Part shown: in pieces, positions 11,573 through 22,590 of the stretch
Position numbering within the stretch: the stretch's first letter is position 1
Layout: each line of letters opens with the position of its first letter
From: Lepas anatifera
Taxonomy: Eukaryota > Arthropoda > Thecostraca > Lepadidae
Length of the DNA stretch: 64,000 nt
Assembly (NCBI GenBank): GCA_034440635.1
Contig: JAOTON010000040.1
Coordinates: 558,001-622,000 of the forward strand
Direction: 5' to 3'
Made by a program: the position numbers and the translations under genes
The notes under the pieces: model-generated
Seen by the model: the letters and a program-made list of their open reading frames with translations, nothing else
What the model was told of the DNA's origin: nothing
Database searches by the model: none

Positions 11573-12059
11573 CATAGACGTATCCAGGGGCGGGGGGAAC
11601 GCAAAGGGGCTCTTGCCCTCGATCGACCCTTGACGCATAGGCAGATCCAGGGGGGCAAGGGGGGCACGTGCCCCCGATCGACCTTCGGCGCCCCCCTGAA
11701 AGGTCGATGGCCCCCCCTGAAAATGTCGCTTCCCACCCCCCCAGGATACGAAAGTCGGCGCCCACCGATAGGATTTGGCGCCCACCTGATAGGTTTTGCC
11801 GGTCATAAGTGGCGCCCCCTGGACCGGATGGCGCCCCCCCGGGAAGGTGCCCCCTCCGATCGGCAATCCTGGATCCGCCTATGCCTTGACGCCCTCTGAA
11901 ATGCCGCTTTCAATCCCCCCCTGAGGATGCGAGTATTGACACCCCGCGGTAGGATTTTGCACTTAATAGGGCTTGCTTTGCAGAAGTGTCGCCTCCTGGT
12001 TCCGGGTAGCGCCCGGAACTATGTGCCCCTCTCGAACGGAAATGCTGGATCCGCCTATG
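11573..12059. mobile_element. Outer hAT-type miniature element (host of a nested copy)
   Basis: The termini are CATAGACGTATCCAGG and GCTGGATCCGCCTATG. They are flanked by GAGAGCGC (11565-11572) and GAGAGAGC (12060-12067), an 8-bp duplication with one mismatch. The interior is of the same family as 4786-5064. It is interrupted by a second family member at 11636-11883; without that insert it would be about 230 bp. Confidence 0.8.
11636..11883. mobile_element. Inner hAT-type miniature element nested in its own family
   Basis: This 248-bp element has termini CATAGGCAGATCCAGG and CCTGGATCCGCCTATG and is flanked by exact octamers CCTTGACG (11628-11635 and 11884-11891). Its duplication is exact and the outer copy's is not, so it is the younger insertion. 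The termini match the word repeated every 50 bp in the satellites at 35-50 kb. Confidence 0.88.
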
Positions 12060-12079
12060 GAGAGAGCCCCGAGAAATGG

Positions 12080-12990
12080 AAGGAAAAAACCATGACTCTG
12101 ATCTCGATTTGAATAAAACAATGGAGTGAGCACTAAGGATTTACTAGAGCGATAAGACTTTTCCGTTGCAAAGTCGCATTTTACGCCTATGCGCAGTAAA
12201 AACAGCACTCCTGCCTCCCGATCATACGAGCTCATTTGCTATGCTATTCGGTGCTTATGGTGGAGGTTGCGTAGACTCCTTCTGAAGACGGCAGGAAACA
12301 CCCATAAATGCTCAACCGCCGCGTATGGACTGCCGTCTGAAGACCACCCCGTGGCAAGACCATGTCCCGCCCAAAGACAGATTCCGCAGCTTCGATAAAC
12401 ATGTCTGGCCTGTATCGGAAATGTGGGCGCCAGAGCCATGGCGCGCCGAACTAGGCCAAGCCGAGCCGCTCGGCGGCCGCCGCGCCCCGTCGAAGCATCG
12501 CCGGCTGTTTATGTTAGACGCTGTCAGGTTGGTGCCGCAGCCGACCGCGCTGCCGTCCCGCTCAGCCCTCGGCAGAGGCGCCTGAAGTGCCTGCTGTGGA
12601 GGTAGAACCTCGGGATGTCGCCGAAACGCTACTGCCCTGACACCCGTGGTGTCTGTTGTGAGGGTGACCTGTTAGTTGTTGGGTTGGGTGTGTTTCCGAC
12701 GCTGACGCTACAGTAGAACGGTAGCTACAGGCGCTGGTGTCGCGTATCCCCGAGGCGATCGGCATGTCCCAGAGACGGGTCGCTGGGAGCGCGCTGCTGA
12801 GGTAACCCTGCCCCGCTGAGGTCACCGGTAGCGCCGCAGACCCTCATCCTAACGGCACTGGGTGCTCATGTATTGCCAGCGAACACCTCGCCTAGCACTA
12901 ATAAGTATGGAACATCACCGTGTTCGCCACGCCCACTCTGCCAACAAACAGATTGCCCGGCAACCACGTAGCTCTGGCATCTGCATCACT
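12080..12990. other. Unassigned GC-rich sequence
   Basis: This stretch is rich in CG dinucleotides (around 12420-12620) with overlapping frames on both strands. I recognise no domain and cannot choose a strand. A degraded retroelement ORF1 or a CpG-rich regulatory stretch are both possible. Confidence 0.3.
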
Positions 12991-12994
12991 CAGC

Positions 12995-14095
12995 ACCAGC
13001 AACCATCTCACCCAGAACTCCCTCCATCCCTCCAACCATCTCACCCAGAACTCCCCTTCACCCCTTCAACCATCTCAGCCAGAACTCCCTCCATACCTCC
13101 AACCATCTCACCCGGCTCTCCATCCCTCCAACCATCTCACCTGGAACTCCCTCCATCCATCCAAACAATCTCACCCAGAACTCCCTCCTCCCTCCAACCA
13201 TCTCACCCAAAACTCCTCCATCCCTCCAACCATCTCACCCAGAACTCCTCAACCCCTTCAACCATCTCACCCAGAACTCCTCCATCCCTCCAACCATCTC
13301 ACCCGGCTCTCCATCCCTCCAACCATCTCACCCGGATCTCCATCCCTCCAGTTATTTCAGCCTGAACTCCCTCCAGCCATCTCACCGGGCACTCCCTCCA
13401 GCCATCTCACCCGGCACTCCCTCCAACCATCCCTCAAACCATCTCACCCAGTATTCCCTCCAACCATCACACCCAGAACTCCCTCCATCCCTCCAACCAT
13501 CTCACCCAGAACTCCCCTTCACCCCTTCAACCATCTCACCCAGAACCCCCTCCATCCTTCCAACCATCTCACCCAGAACTCTTTCAACCCCTTCAACCAT
13601 CTCACCCAGAACTCCCTCCATCCCTCCAACCATCTCACCCGGCTCTCCATCCCTCCAGCCATCTCACCCGGCACTCCCTCCAACCATCCCTCAAACCATC
13701 TCACCCAGTATTCCCTCCAACCATCACACCCAGAACTCCCTCCATCCCTCCAACCATTTCACCCAGAACTCCCCTTCACCCCTTCAACCATCTCACCCAG
13801 AACTCCCTCCATCCCTCCAACCATCTCACCCAGAACTCCTTCATCCCTCCAACCATCTCACCCAGAACTCCCTCCATCCATCCAACCATCTCACCCGGCT
13901 CTCCATCCCTCCAGTTATTTCAGCCTGAACTCCCTCCAACCATCTCATCCTCATCTCACGCGGCACTCTCTCCAACCATCTCACCCGGCACTCCCTCCAT
14001 CCCTCAAACCATCTCACCCGGCCCTCCCTCCAACAATCCCTCAAGCCATCTCACACAGTATTCCCTCCAACCATCACACCCTCGCAACTCTCCAC
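12995..14095. repeat. 33-bp minisatellite (CCATCTCACCCAGAACTCCC unit)
   Basis: There are about 30 imperfect units of roughly 33 bp, based on CCATCTCACCCAGAACTCCC followed by TCCATCCCTCCAA. Some units are shortened (CCCGGCTCTCCATCCC type). A block of about 280 bp around 13300-13540 recurs at 13630-13780. Because 33 is a multiple of three, long frames stay open on both strands, including one of 452 codons on the + strand (12920-14278). More than one frame is open and the proline/serine-rich product mirrors the repeat, so I treat this as non-coding. Confidence 0.85.
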
Positions 14096-14140
14096 CTCAA
14101 CAAACATCTGATCCAGCAACTCCGTTCATACCAGCAACCG

Positions 14141-14312
14141 TTTTTTTTTGGGGGGGGGGGGTGGGGGAGCTTATCGAAAACCATCTTTCCCTGTTGGAAG
14201 GGTTTCTTGGGAACCAAATTGGTCCTTGCATGGAGAACCCGTCGGGCCTCGAACCCGGGTCGGCTACCTGGAAAGTGAGGACGCCAACCACTACACCAGC
14301 ACCACCACCGCG
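14141..14312 (-). mobile_element. tRNA-derived SINE-like element
   Basis: On the minus strand a tRNA-like head reads GCTGGTGTAGTGGTTGGCG (A-box region) and later CCGACCCGGGTTCGAGGCCC (T-arm and B-box). A body of about 80 bp follows and ends in a C-run and then nine A residues (T-run at 14141-14149 on the + strand). The order of head, body and A-tail fits a SINE. The acceptor stem does not pair well, so it is not a working tRNA. It resembles tRNA-Glu in its D-arm wording. Confidence 0.7.
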
Positions 14313-14471
14313 CTCCTCAGCAGCCAACACACCCAGCAAGCTCCTCCATTGCCACCCATCACCTGGAAATACCATAAGCGAGCAACCATAACCATATCAA
14401 TAATAATAATATAGTTCTTGTGTTCGTTTATAGTATTTTCAAGCTTCTCCATACCGACAATCGCCCCGCCC

Positions 14472-14473
14472 GC

Positions 14474-14504
<31 letters not shown>
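14472..14504. repeat. CT dinucleotide microsatellite
   Basis: A run of about 14 CT units followed by a short interrupted CT/TC stretch. Confidence 0.9.
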
Positions 14505-15176
14505 CCCATATCTCCCAGAAGACACCATACCACCTGGTACCCAGACTGCCCCGAAACCGACATCACTGATCCATTATGTTTCACGATTTCACCGCAACCG
14601 CCTCTGATACAGTGACCCGATCTGACAGATATGCGCTCGTTGTGTAAATCAGTCTGCAAAACCACCTCAAGCTAACATTGGCTTCTTCGGTGAAGTTGGC
14701 CGCATACGTCTGGCTTGTCAGCTCATTGTCCTAGCTTCACCAGCCGCTGTATATTGCCCGGGATACATGAGCAGCCTCAGAACGTAGTATACGGGTGTCT
14801 GACACATTTTTGTTAGTACTTCTCAAGATGGAATAATTTGTAGTTCGCCGTATAGCCTCGTCAGTTAGTGCGTCCTTACCCACACCGCCCCCCCTTCCCG
14901 ACTTTGAAGTTCGCCGTATAACCTCGGCAGTTGGTGCATCGTCACCCCCCCTACCCTCCCCGACTTTGTGGTCCGTTTGCTGGTCCGTTCTCTGAAAGGA
15001 CTGCACACTCATACAGGTATTTGCGCACATTGGAGTGAAAGGTTGGATACGGACTCCGTGATACCGGATCAGCAAGGATGCATACATGGCATGAAAGGGT
15101 GGAGACCCTGGGGAGGGAGGGGGTCGGGACCCCTGGATTTGTGGTCTCCCATAGGGTTTGTATTGCCGTGCCGGTG
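14505..15176. other. Unassigned sequence with a short internal duplication
   Basis: A phrase of about 70 bp (GTTCGCCGTATArCCTCGkCAGTTrGTGCrTC, then CCCCCCyTwCCC and CCCGACTTTG) occurs twice, near 14842-14906 and 14909-14968. I see no gene. Confidence 0.4.
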
Positions 15177-15180
15177 TTAA

Positions 15181-15600
15181 CCCTCGCCGCGGCGGGGGGT
15201 GTTTGAACACCCCCTCGGGTTTTCTCCGGCGGCACGAAAAAACGGTAGTGCGAAGAGCCGCCGTACTGGGCACACCTTATCCTTGATCGATTCCGCAACG
15301 TGCCAACAAATTTTAAAGCTGGGTCATCTCTGGTCAGGTCACCAGTGCAGGTCTAGTGACCTCACTTCCAAAAATGTTTAAGGTGGCATAAGTAAGAAAA
15401 GGGCAAAACTATCGAATTGGAACTTATACCAAATAGTGGTCCCACCGAGTACTACAACTTACATTCCGGGATTTTTCATTCAATGACCTAGAGTCAGGTA
15501 CGGATCATGACCTCTCCATCGGAAATGCATAGGGAAACAGGAATTGGGCTGTATTTGTGTAGGTAAAGCTGAGAATACCTTCAAATTCTCCAAGTCGTAG
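15181..15600 (+). mobile_element. 5' part of a piggyBac-like element, truncated
   Basis: It is preceded by TTAA (15177-15180) and starts CCCTCGCCGCGGCGG, like the complete element at 56407-57428. A hairpin-forming GGGGGTGTT/AACACCCCC pair follows, then TTTTCTCCGGCGGCACGAAAAA. AGGTCA-rich sequence with TCCGGGATTTTTC and GACCTCTCC phrases comes next, in the same order as the other copy. No right end is present before the hairpin array starts at 15615. Confidence 0.7.
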
Positions 15601-15614
15601 AATTCTGGGCTCCT

Positions 15615-16432
15615 GTCAGAAGCCGGTGACGAACGAAGTAAGAAACGGCTTCTATTCTGACAGTTTTTCCGGTCTCGTCGTTGTCAGAAGCCGGTGACCA
15701 ACGAAGTGAGAAACGGCTTCTATACTGACAGTTTTTCGTTCTCTGTTGTCCGTCAGAAGCCGGTGACGAACGAAGTGAGAAACGGCTTCTATACTGACAG
15801 TTTTTCGTTCTCTGTTGTCCGTAGTAGTAGTAGTCAGAAGCCGGTGACGAACGAAGTAAGAAACGGCTTCTATTCTGACAGTTTTTCCGGTCTCGTCGTC
15901 AGAAGCCGGTGACGAACGAAGTGAGAAACGGCTTCTATACTGACAGTTTTTCGTCAGAGCCGCATGACGAAATCCATGGAGCGAAGCGCATTGAGATTTC
16001 TCAAGATGCTCTATTCTGGCCGCTTTACCGGTCTCGTCGTGGTCTGTCAGAGCCGCATGACGAAATCCATGGAGCGAAGCGCATTGAGATTTCTCAAGCG
16101 GCTCTATTCTGGCCGCTCAGACGGGTCTCGTCGTGGTCTGTTGTCAGAAGCCGGTGACGAACGAAGTAAGAAACGGCTTCTATTCTGACAGTTTTTCCGG
16201 TCTCGTCGTCGTCGTTGTCAGAAGCCGGTGACGAACGAAGTAAGAAACGGCTTCTATTCTGACAGTTTTTCCGGTCTCGTCGTTGTTTGTTGTCAGAAGC
16301 CGGTGACGAACGAAGTAAGAAACGGCTTCTATTCTGACAGTTTTTCCGGTCTCGTCGTCGTCGTTGTCAGAAGCCGGTGACGAACGAAGTAAGAAACGGC
16401 TTCTATTCTGACAGTTTATCCGGTCTCGTCGT
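15615..16432 (+). repeat. Hairpin-cassette array 1 (nine A units, two B units)
   Basis: A units start at 15615, 15683, 15752, 15833, 15898, 16143, 16217, 16292 and 16366. Each reads GTCAGAAGCCGGTGACGAAC..., has a 20-nt loop, then CGGCTTCTATTCTGACAG and a T-run. GTCAG pairs with CTGAC and AAGCCG with CGGCTT, leaving a 3' CTATT bulge. B units start at 15953 and 16046 and read GTCAGAGCCGCATGACG..., with the arm GCGGCTCTATTCTGG. Both types close with GGTCTCGTCGT. The array is cut at 16432 by a hAT insertion and resumes at 20577. Function is unknown. The short frames through it are periodic and conserved only because the repeat is. Confidence 0.9.
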
Positions 16433-19400
16433 CAGGGGCGCAGCCAGAGCTTTCGTATGGGTGGGGCACACTAACTTTGAGGGGCACCCCGGGAAAAAGG
16501 GCACTTTTAACGTAACCTAAAAAACTTACTATATCTTTGTTTATATAATTTTTTGGGCATCTTTGGTTCAATAAAAATGCAAAGAAATCATTGACGGAGA
16601 AGGAAAACTCGATTAAAACCGAAAAAAGAACAAAATAACACCAAAATGCCATGGAAGTAGCCAAAACACTACTTTTTCGGATAGATTTAAGGGCAGCCAA
16701 CTCATGCAAGTACTTAACATCAGAGAAATCAGCGGAGCATGTGATATCTGTTACAATGTGCAGGTTAAGGCATATTGGAGTCGAAAATTTTTTTGTTATG
16801 CCCACTGGTTTTGTCGTGACGAGTGAGCCCTAGCTGAATGCGGATTAAGTTCCTTGCCTCCCACAATCGCCGTGGGACGAGGAGTAGCATAGTGTCTTTG
16901 GAAGAACACATTTTTGCTGCCGGAAAATTTGGGAGATACCTTTTGAACGCGTTTATTAAGTTCCATATTCGCAAGGCTCGGTCCCAGTTAAGAGTAAATA
17001 AAAGGTGAACAGGCCGGTGGTTTGGATGGGGATGGTGTGACAGGGCTGAAAATTGTGAAAACTATTTCTTCATCTAAATTAATTAGTAGAAATCCTGGTT
17101 TAGGGGACTGTGCTCTGAGCTCAGGGGCACATGCCTTTTTATCATCCCTTCCCAGAATCCACCAGTATAATAAGCAATTTATATAACCAGGGGTGCCTAG
17201 GTATCACAAGCCGTTTTAGAGATTCCACATTCCCCGTTAGCTCCGTTTTACAAGGGGAGTTTCCATTGTGTTCTTATTCCCCGTCTATTCAAGACCAGCT
17301 CTGGGGCCCCTAAGTGTGGATCAGAGGCCTCCAGAGCAACCTCCCCCATCCCCCCAGTTGCACCTCCAAGGAATAGACTAGCTCAGTGACCCCGCCCCAA
17401 GATGATGGGAGTTGGCCTTGTGTTCTTATTATCTATCTATTCAAGATCATCTCAGGGGCCCCTGATGTAGATCAGGGCCACAGAGCAGCTCATCCTTCAC
17501 CCAGGGACTAGACTAGCTCATTGGTCCCAAAGATGAGGTCATCAGACTAGCTCAATGGGCCACAGATAGGCTCATAGGGCCTTGAACCAGTTCAAGAAGT
17601 TCCAGAACAGTTTAAGGCGCCAGATCACCTCAGGGGGCCTCAAACCAACTTAAGGGGCTTTCACAAGCTCAGCGCCCAGACCAGCTCAGGGTACCCTCAG
17701 AACCTAGATCCACTCTTGGGCACCAGATCAGCTCTTGGGGCCCCAGATCAGCTCAGGGGCCTCAAGTCAGGTCAGGGGGCAAGATCAAGTCAGGGGCACT
17801 AATTCAGCTCAGGAATCCCTCATTAGCTCGGGGCCCAAGCAGTTCAAAAGCCCCAGAGCTGCTCAAGGGACACCAGATCGGCCCATAGGGCACCAGATCA
17901 GCCTCGGGGGACAAACAATCAGATCAATGGTCCCCGACCAGCTCGGGGCCCATATCAGCTTGGGAATACCAGATCAAGTCAGGAGGCACTTAATCAGCTC
18001 AGGAGCCCCATACCATCTCAGGGGCCCTCACCAACCCCTGTGGGCCCAGCTCAGCTCAGGGCCTGGGAGCTGCTCAGGAAATCACGTAATCAACCCATGA
18101 GGCCCGGGTCAGCTTAAATGGCACCATATTAGCCATAGGGCACCCGACTAGCTCAGAGGGAATAAGATGGGCTCAGGAGACACACTGATGATTCAGCAGG
18201 TACCAGATCGACTCAGGGGGCATTAGTTAAGTTCAGGAGGCAGTATATCTGCTCAGGGTGCACCAGATCGATCAGCACAGGGGGCATGTTCAAGTCAGGG
18301 GCACTAAATCAGCTCAGGGATCCCTCACCAGCTCCGGGCCCAATCAGTTCAAAAGCCCCAGAGCTGCTCAGGGGACACCAGATGCCCATAGGGCACCAGA
18401 TCAGCTCCGGGGACAAACAATCAGATCAGTGGTCCCCGACCAGCTCGGGAATACCAGATCAAGTCAGGAGGCACTTAATCAGCTCAGGAGCCCCATACCA
18501 TCTCAGGGGCCCTCACCAGCCCCTGTGCGCCCAGCTCAGCTCAGAGCTTTAGAGCTACTCATGAAATCATGTAAGGAGGCCCAGATCAGCTTAAAGGGCA
18601 CCAGATTACTCAGGGGGGGCATCATATGGGCTCAGGAGGCACCAGATCGACTAAGGGGCATTAGTGCAGCTCAGGTGGCACCAGATCGATCCGCTCGGGG
18701 TCCAGATCAGCTCCCAGCCCTCCCCAGACTATGGCAGGAGCCTAAATCAGCTCAGGGAGCAACATAACAGCTCAGGGGACACAAGGTGGGCTCAGGGCCC
18801 ACCAAACCAGCTCAGGGGGACCAGACCATCTAAGGAGACATCAATAATCAGTTGAGGGGGCACCTAATCAGCTGAAGAGGCACCATATTGACTTAGGATA
18901 CAGAATCAACTTGGGGAGGCATGAGATCAGCTCGGGGGCCCGAATCAGCTCAAGGGGCACTAAATCAGCTATCAGGGCACCAAACAAGCTCGGAAGCATT
19001 AGACTAACTCAGAGAGCATTATATAGGTTCAGGAGGCACAATTATTTGCTCAGTGGGGCACTCGATTGACTCAGGGGCACCAGATCAGCTTAGAGGGCAA
19101 GTAATCAGCTCAAGGGGCCAAGACCAGCTGAGAGGCCACGAGATGAGCTCAAGGAGCACCAGATTGGCTTCACCCGTACGATTATTGGCGACGATGAGGC
19201 ATTAGGTAGACACATACTAGGTGCCCATACTCTTCCCGGGTGCTTGGAAAGGCGACAGAATGCCCTAGCTGACCGAGAAAGGTATTAAGTTGTCCAACAA
19301 TAGTTTCAATCGCTACATGCGGTCCAGTTACATCTGGGTTAAACGGCTAGGGCTCTAAATTTCGAGCGGCACGGCCCAAATTGGGTACACCACCTGGCAA

Positions 19401-20576
19401 TCAAAAGGGCACCCCGGCAGTGATGGGGGCATGTGCCTCCTGTGCCTTCCTGGCTGCACCCCTGGACAGTAGATCAACTCCGGGAGGCATTAAATAAGCT
19501 CAGGGGGCCCGTATCAGCTCAAGGGGCAATAAAACAGCTAATAGGGCAGCAGGCAGGCTCGGAGGCATCAGACTAACTTAGAGAGCATTATATAGGTTCA
19601 GAAGGCACAATTATTTATTCAGGGGGGGGCACCAGATTGATTACGAGGGCATCAGATCAGCTCAGAAGGCACATGATCACCTCCAGGGGGCACCAGATGA
19701 GCTCCACCCGTACGATTATTGGCGACAATGAGGCATTATCTGGAAACGGATTACGTGCCTATACTCTTCCCGGGTGCTTGGAAAGGCGACAGAATGCTTT
19801 AGCTGACCAAAAAGGCACTTAATTGTTAAACAATAGTTGAAATCGCTAAATGCGGCCTAGTTCCATCTAGGTTCAACGGCGTAGGGCACTAAATTTCGAG
19901 CGGCACGGCCCAAAGAGGGTACACCACCTGGCAATCAAAAGGGCACCCGGCACCGATGGGGGCACGTGCCCCCTGTGACCCCTGGCTGCGGCCCTGGGCA
20001 GTAGGTAAACTACGGGAGGCATTAAATAAGTTCAGGGGGCCCGGATCAGCTCAAGGGGCACTAAAACAGCTAATAGGGCACCAGGCAAGCTCGGAGGCAT
20101 CATACTAACTCAGAGTTCATTATATAGATTCAGAAGGCACAATTATTTTCTCAGGGGGGGGCACCAGATTGACTACGAGGGCATCAGATCAGCTCAGAGA
20201 GCACATGATCAGCTCCAGGGTTCAAGACCAGCGCTCAGGGGGCACCAGATGAGCTCAAGGGGCACCAGATTGGCTGTGCCCATACGATTATTGGCGACAA
20301 TGAGGCATTATCTGGAAACGGATTACGTGCCTATACTCTTCCCAAGTGCTTGGAAAGGCGACAGAATGCCCTAGCTGACCAAAAAGGCACTTAGTTGTCA
20401 AACAATAGTTGAAATCGCTAAATGCAGTCTAGTTACATCTAGGTTCAACGGCGTAGGGCCCTAAATTTCGAGCGGCACGGCCCAAAAAGGGCACACCACC
20501 TGGCAATCAAAAGGGCACCCCGGCACCGATGGGGGGGCACGTGCCCCCTGTGCCCCCCCCCCTGGCTGCGCCCCTG
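16433..20576. mobile_element. 4.1-kb hAT-type non-autonomous element inside the hairpin array
   Basis: Perfect 15-bp inverted termini, CAGGGGCGCAGCCAG, are flanked by exact octamers CTCGTCGT (16425-16432 and 20577-20584). This shows insertion into a cassette tail. No transposase motif is visible inside. The left 0.9 kb is unique, and most of the rest (about 17330-20300) is CTCAGGGGC-type minisatellite. The right-end sequence occurs three times, ending at 19464, 19996 and 20576. Only the last is flanked by the duplication, so the element seems to have grown by tandem amplification of its own 3' segment. Confidence 0.85.
17330..20300. repeat. CAGATCAGCTCAGGGGC minisatellite with higher-order repeats
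   Basis: Imperfect units of about 20-22 bp are built on AGATCAGCTCAGGGGCACC. A block of roughly 0.5 kb starting near 17785 recurs near 18300. A 0.53-0.58 kb block ending in the element's terminal sequence occurs in three copies from about 18930 to 20576. Frames through it reach 169 codons but follow the repeat. Confidence 0.85.
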
Positions 20577-21290
20577 CTCGTCGTTGTCTGTTGTTGTTGT
20601 CAGAAGCCGGTGACGAACGAAGTAAGAAACGGCTTCTATTCTGACAGTTTTTCCGGTCTCGTCGTTGTTGTCTGTTGTTGTTGTTGTCAGAGCCGTATGA
20701 CGAAATCCATGGAGCGAAGCGCATTGAGATTTCTCAAGCGGCTCTATTTTGGCCGCTCAGACGGGTCTCGTCGTGGTCTGTTGTTGTAGTCAGAGCCGCA
20801 TGACGAAATCCATGGAGCGAAGCGCATTGAGATTTCTCAAGCGGCTCTATTCTGGCCGCTCAGACGGGTCTCGTCGTGGTCTGTTGTTGTCAGAACCACA
20901 TGACGAAATGCATGGAGCGCAGCGTAATAGTATTTCTCAGAGTGGTTCTAATCTGGCCGCTTTACCGGTCTCGTCGTGGTCTGTCAGAGCCGCATGACGA
21001 AATCCATGGAGCGAAGCGCATTGAGATTTCTCAAGCGGCTCTATTCTGGCCGCTCAGACGGGTCTCGTCGTGGTCTGTTGTTGTTGTTGTTGTCAGAGCC
21101 GCATGACGAAATCCATGGAGCGAAGCGCATTGAGATTTCTCAAGCGGCTCTATTCTGGCCGCTCAGACGGGTCTCGTCGTGGTCTGTTGTTGTTGTTGTC
21201 AGAGCCGCATGACGAAATCCATGGAGCGAAGCGCATTGAGATTTCTCAAGCGGCTCTATTCTGGCCGCTCAGACGGGTCTCGTCGTGGTC
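20577..21290 (+). repeat. Hairpin-cassette array 2 (one A unit, six B units)
   Basis: This continues array 1 after the hAT insertion. An A unit starts at 20599 and B units at 20686, 20789, 20889, 20983, 21092 and 21198, separated by variable TTG tracts. The unit at 20889 is a variant. Its stem is AGAACCAC with GTGGTTCT instead of AGAGCCGC with GCGGCTCT, so two paired positions have changed on both sides. The B loop contains a second pairing, GAAATC with GATTTC. The array leads directly into the first alpha unit body. Confidence 0.9.
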
Positions 21291-22407
21291 TGTTGTTGTT
21301 GTTGTTGTTTTTGTTGTTGTTGTTGGCGTCTGTCAGTCCTGAGAATTGATGTCAGAGCTCTGGAATTTTGTAGGGTGATAGTTCTTCTGCTCCAGACACC
21401 CAAACTGAAGCCCCGAGTCGAAATCCAAAATAGTTTTTTAGAAATTTTGGCTCAAACTTTTTCTGTTTTATATTTTTCTAATTTTTTCTTCTTAAGCTAT
21501 GAACTTGAATTTTATGTCCTTTTCAAAAGATAACAAGGGCCAGCTAGGGCAAAAATTGAGCTGATCCGACAATATTTATTGCGTGAAAACGCGTATTTCT
21601 CACGTCAGCAAAAAACCTGCTAAAAGTTGATGGCCGACTTGTGCGCTCGAAATGTCAGAAGGGATGCCTCAGTTAGCTGAAAGGCAGTTACCTAGGAGTA
21701 GCTAGGCCAATTTTGTTGTGCTTAGGCATAGTTTTGAGTGCAAAACGTAAAATTTTGACCTACTTTTTACAGTTCTTCCGGAAGACTGAATTTTGGTTCA
21801 TTTCACTTCAACGTTAATATCTCAAAATCGAATTGACCGATTTGAGTTTTCATTTCAAATAATGAAAGAGCATTGCTTCCACCTGATAATATTTGAAGAT
21901 GGAAATTGTGAATGTGAAATTCTTTGTTTTATAGGCATAAATAGAAATTGAGTAAACAAACTTTTTATTTGCATCTTCCTGGTTCCAAGCTCATGTCACT
22001 CACAAACTCAGAACTGACATGGCTGAATAGGAAAGTTACTTGCCGTCATTTCGCTCACTTATACTACCCACCTATCTCTAAAGGCTTTCGAGTAATTAGT
22101 CAAAAATGTATTACAAGATGCTAAATTTCTCGGACCACCTTTGCTTCCCACCATGGTTTCAAGTCTTTAAAATGGATGGAAGTGGAAGTAATTTGGCATG
22201 AAGCTAGCTTAGCATCCTAGCTCGATGATACAAGTAATTTCAGCCCAAAAGAATGCTTGGTTCGTCTTCTGGAAGCACCTTTATATCGTGCCTTTTCGGG
22301 ACAAGCACAGCACCCGGCGCCAGCGGCCCGGCATATTCGGCGGAGTTGTACCAGCCAGTGACCTCCTGACGGGTCACAGGTGTTCAGCTAGTGGGAGTGT
22401 GTGCAGT

Positions 22408-22454
22408 GTGGCACGGTGGTCTAGTGGTTAGAGGCCCTGTCTGTTGATCAGGTA
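22408..22454 (+). repeat. 5' half of a tRNA-like segment split by the LINE
   Basis: GTGGCACGG then TGGTCTAGTGGTTAGAGGCC (A-box region) and an anticodon-loop-like CTGTTGA (GTT, Asn-like). The T-arm and B-box half lies at 29383-29410 beyond the LINE. An uninterrupted copy is at 30654-30728. The acceptor ends do not pair well, so it is a tRNA-derived element rather than a gene. Confidence 0.7.
22441..22454. repeat. Target-site duplication, left copy
   Basis: CTGTTGATCAGGTA is repeated exactly at 29369-29382 and bounds the LINE. The equivalent site in alpha unit 2 reads CTATTGATCGCGTA, the unfilled target. Confidence 0.92.
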
Positions 22455-22590
22455 TGATGATGATGATGATGATTATTGGTGTTTAAGAGCACTTCAGCTT
22501 CTTTGGCTATATGTGCCCAGCATTGTCAGGTTAGGTCAGTTCAAAATGATCTTGGTTAGCTATGAATTTTCTATGCCGGAGGTGTCGCCG

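Noticed and set aside
15615..21290. Possible CRISPR-like or integron attC-like array
   Set aside because: There are no unique spacers between repeats, no integrase or Cas gene, and the surroundings are clearly eukaryotic. Hairpins with a bulge resemble attC only in general form.
22408..22454. Functional tRNA-Asn gene
   Set aside because: Acceptor halves do not pair, the copy is split by a LINE, and the uninterrupted copy at 30654 has the same poor acceptor.
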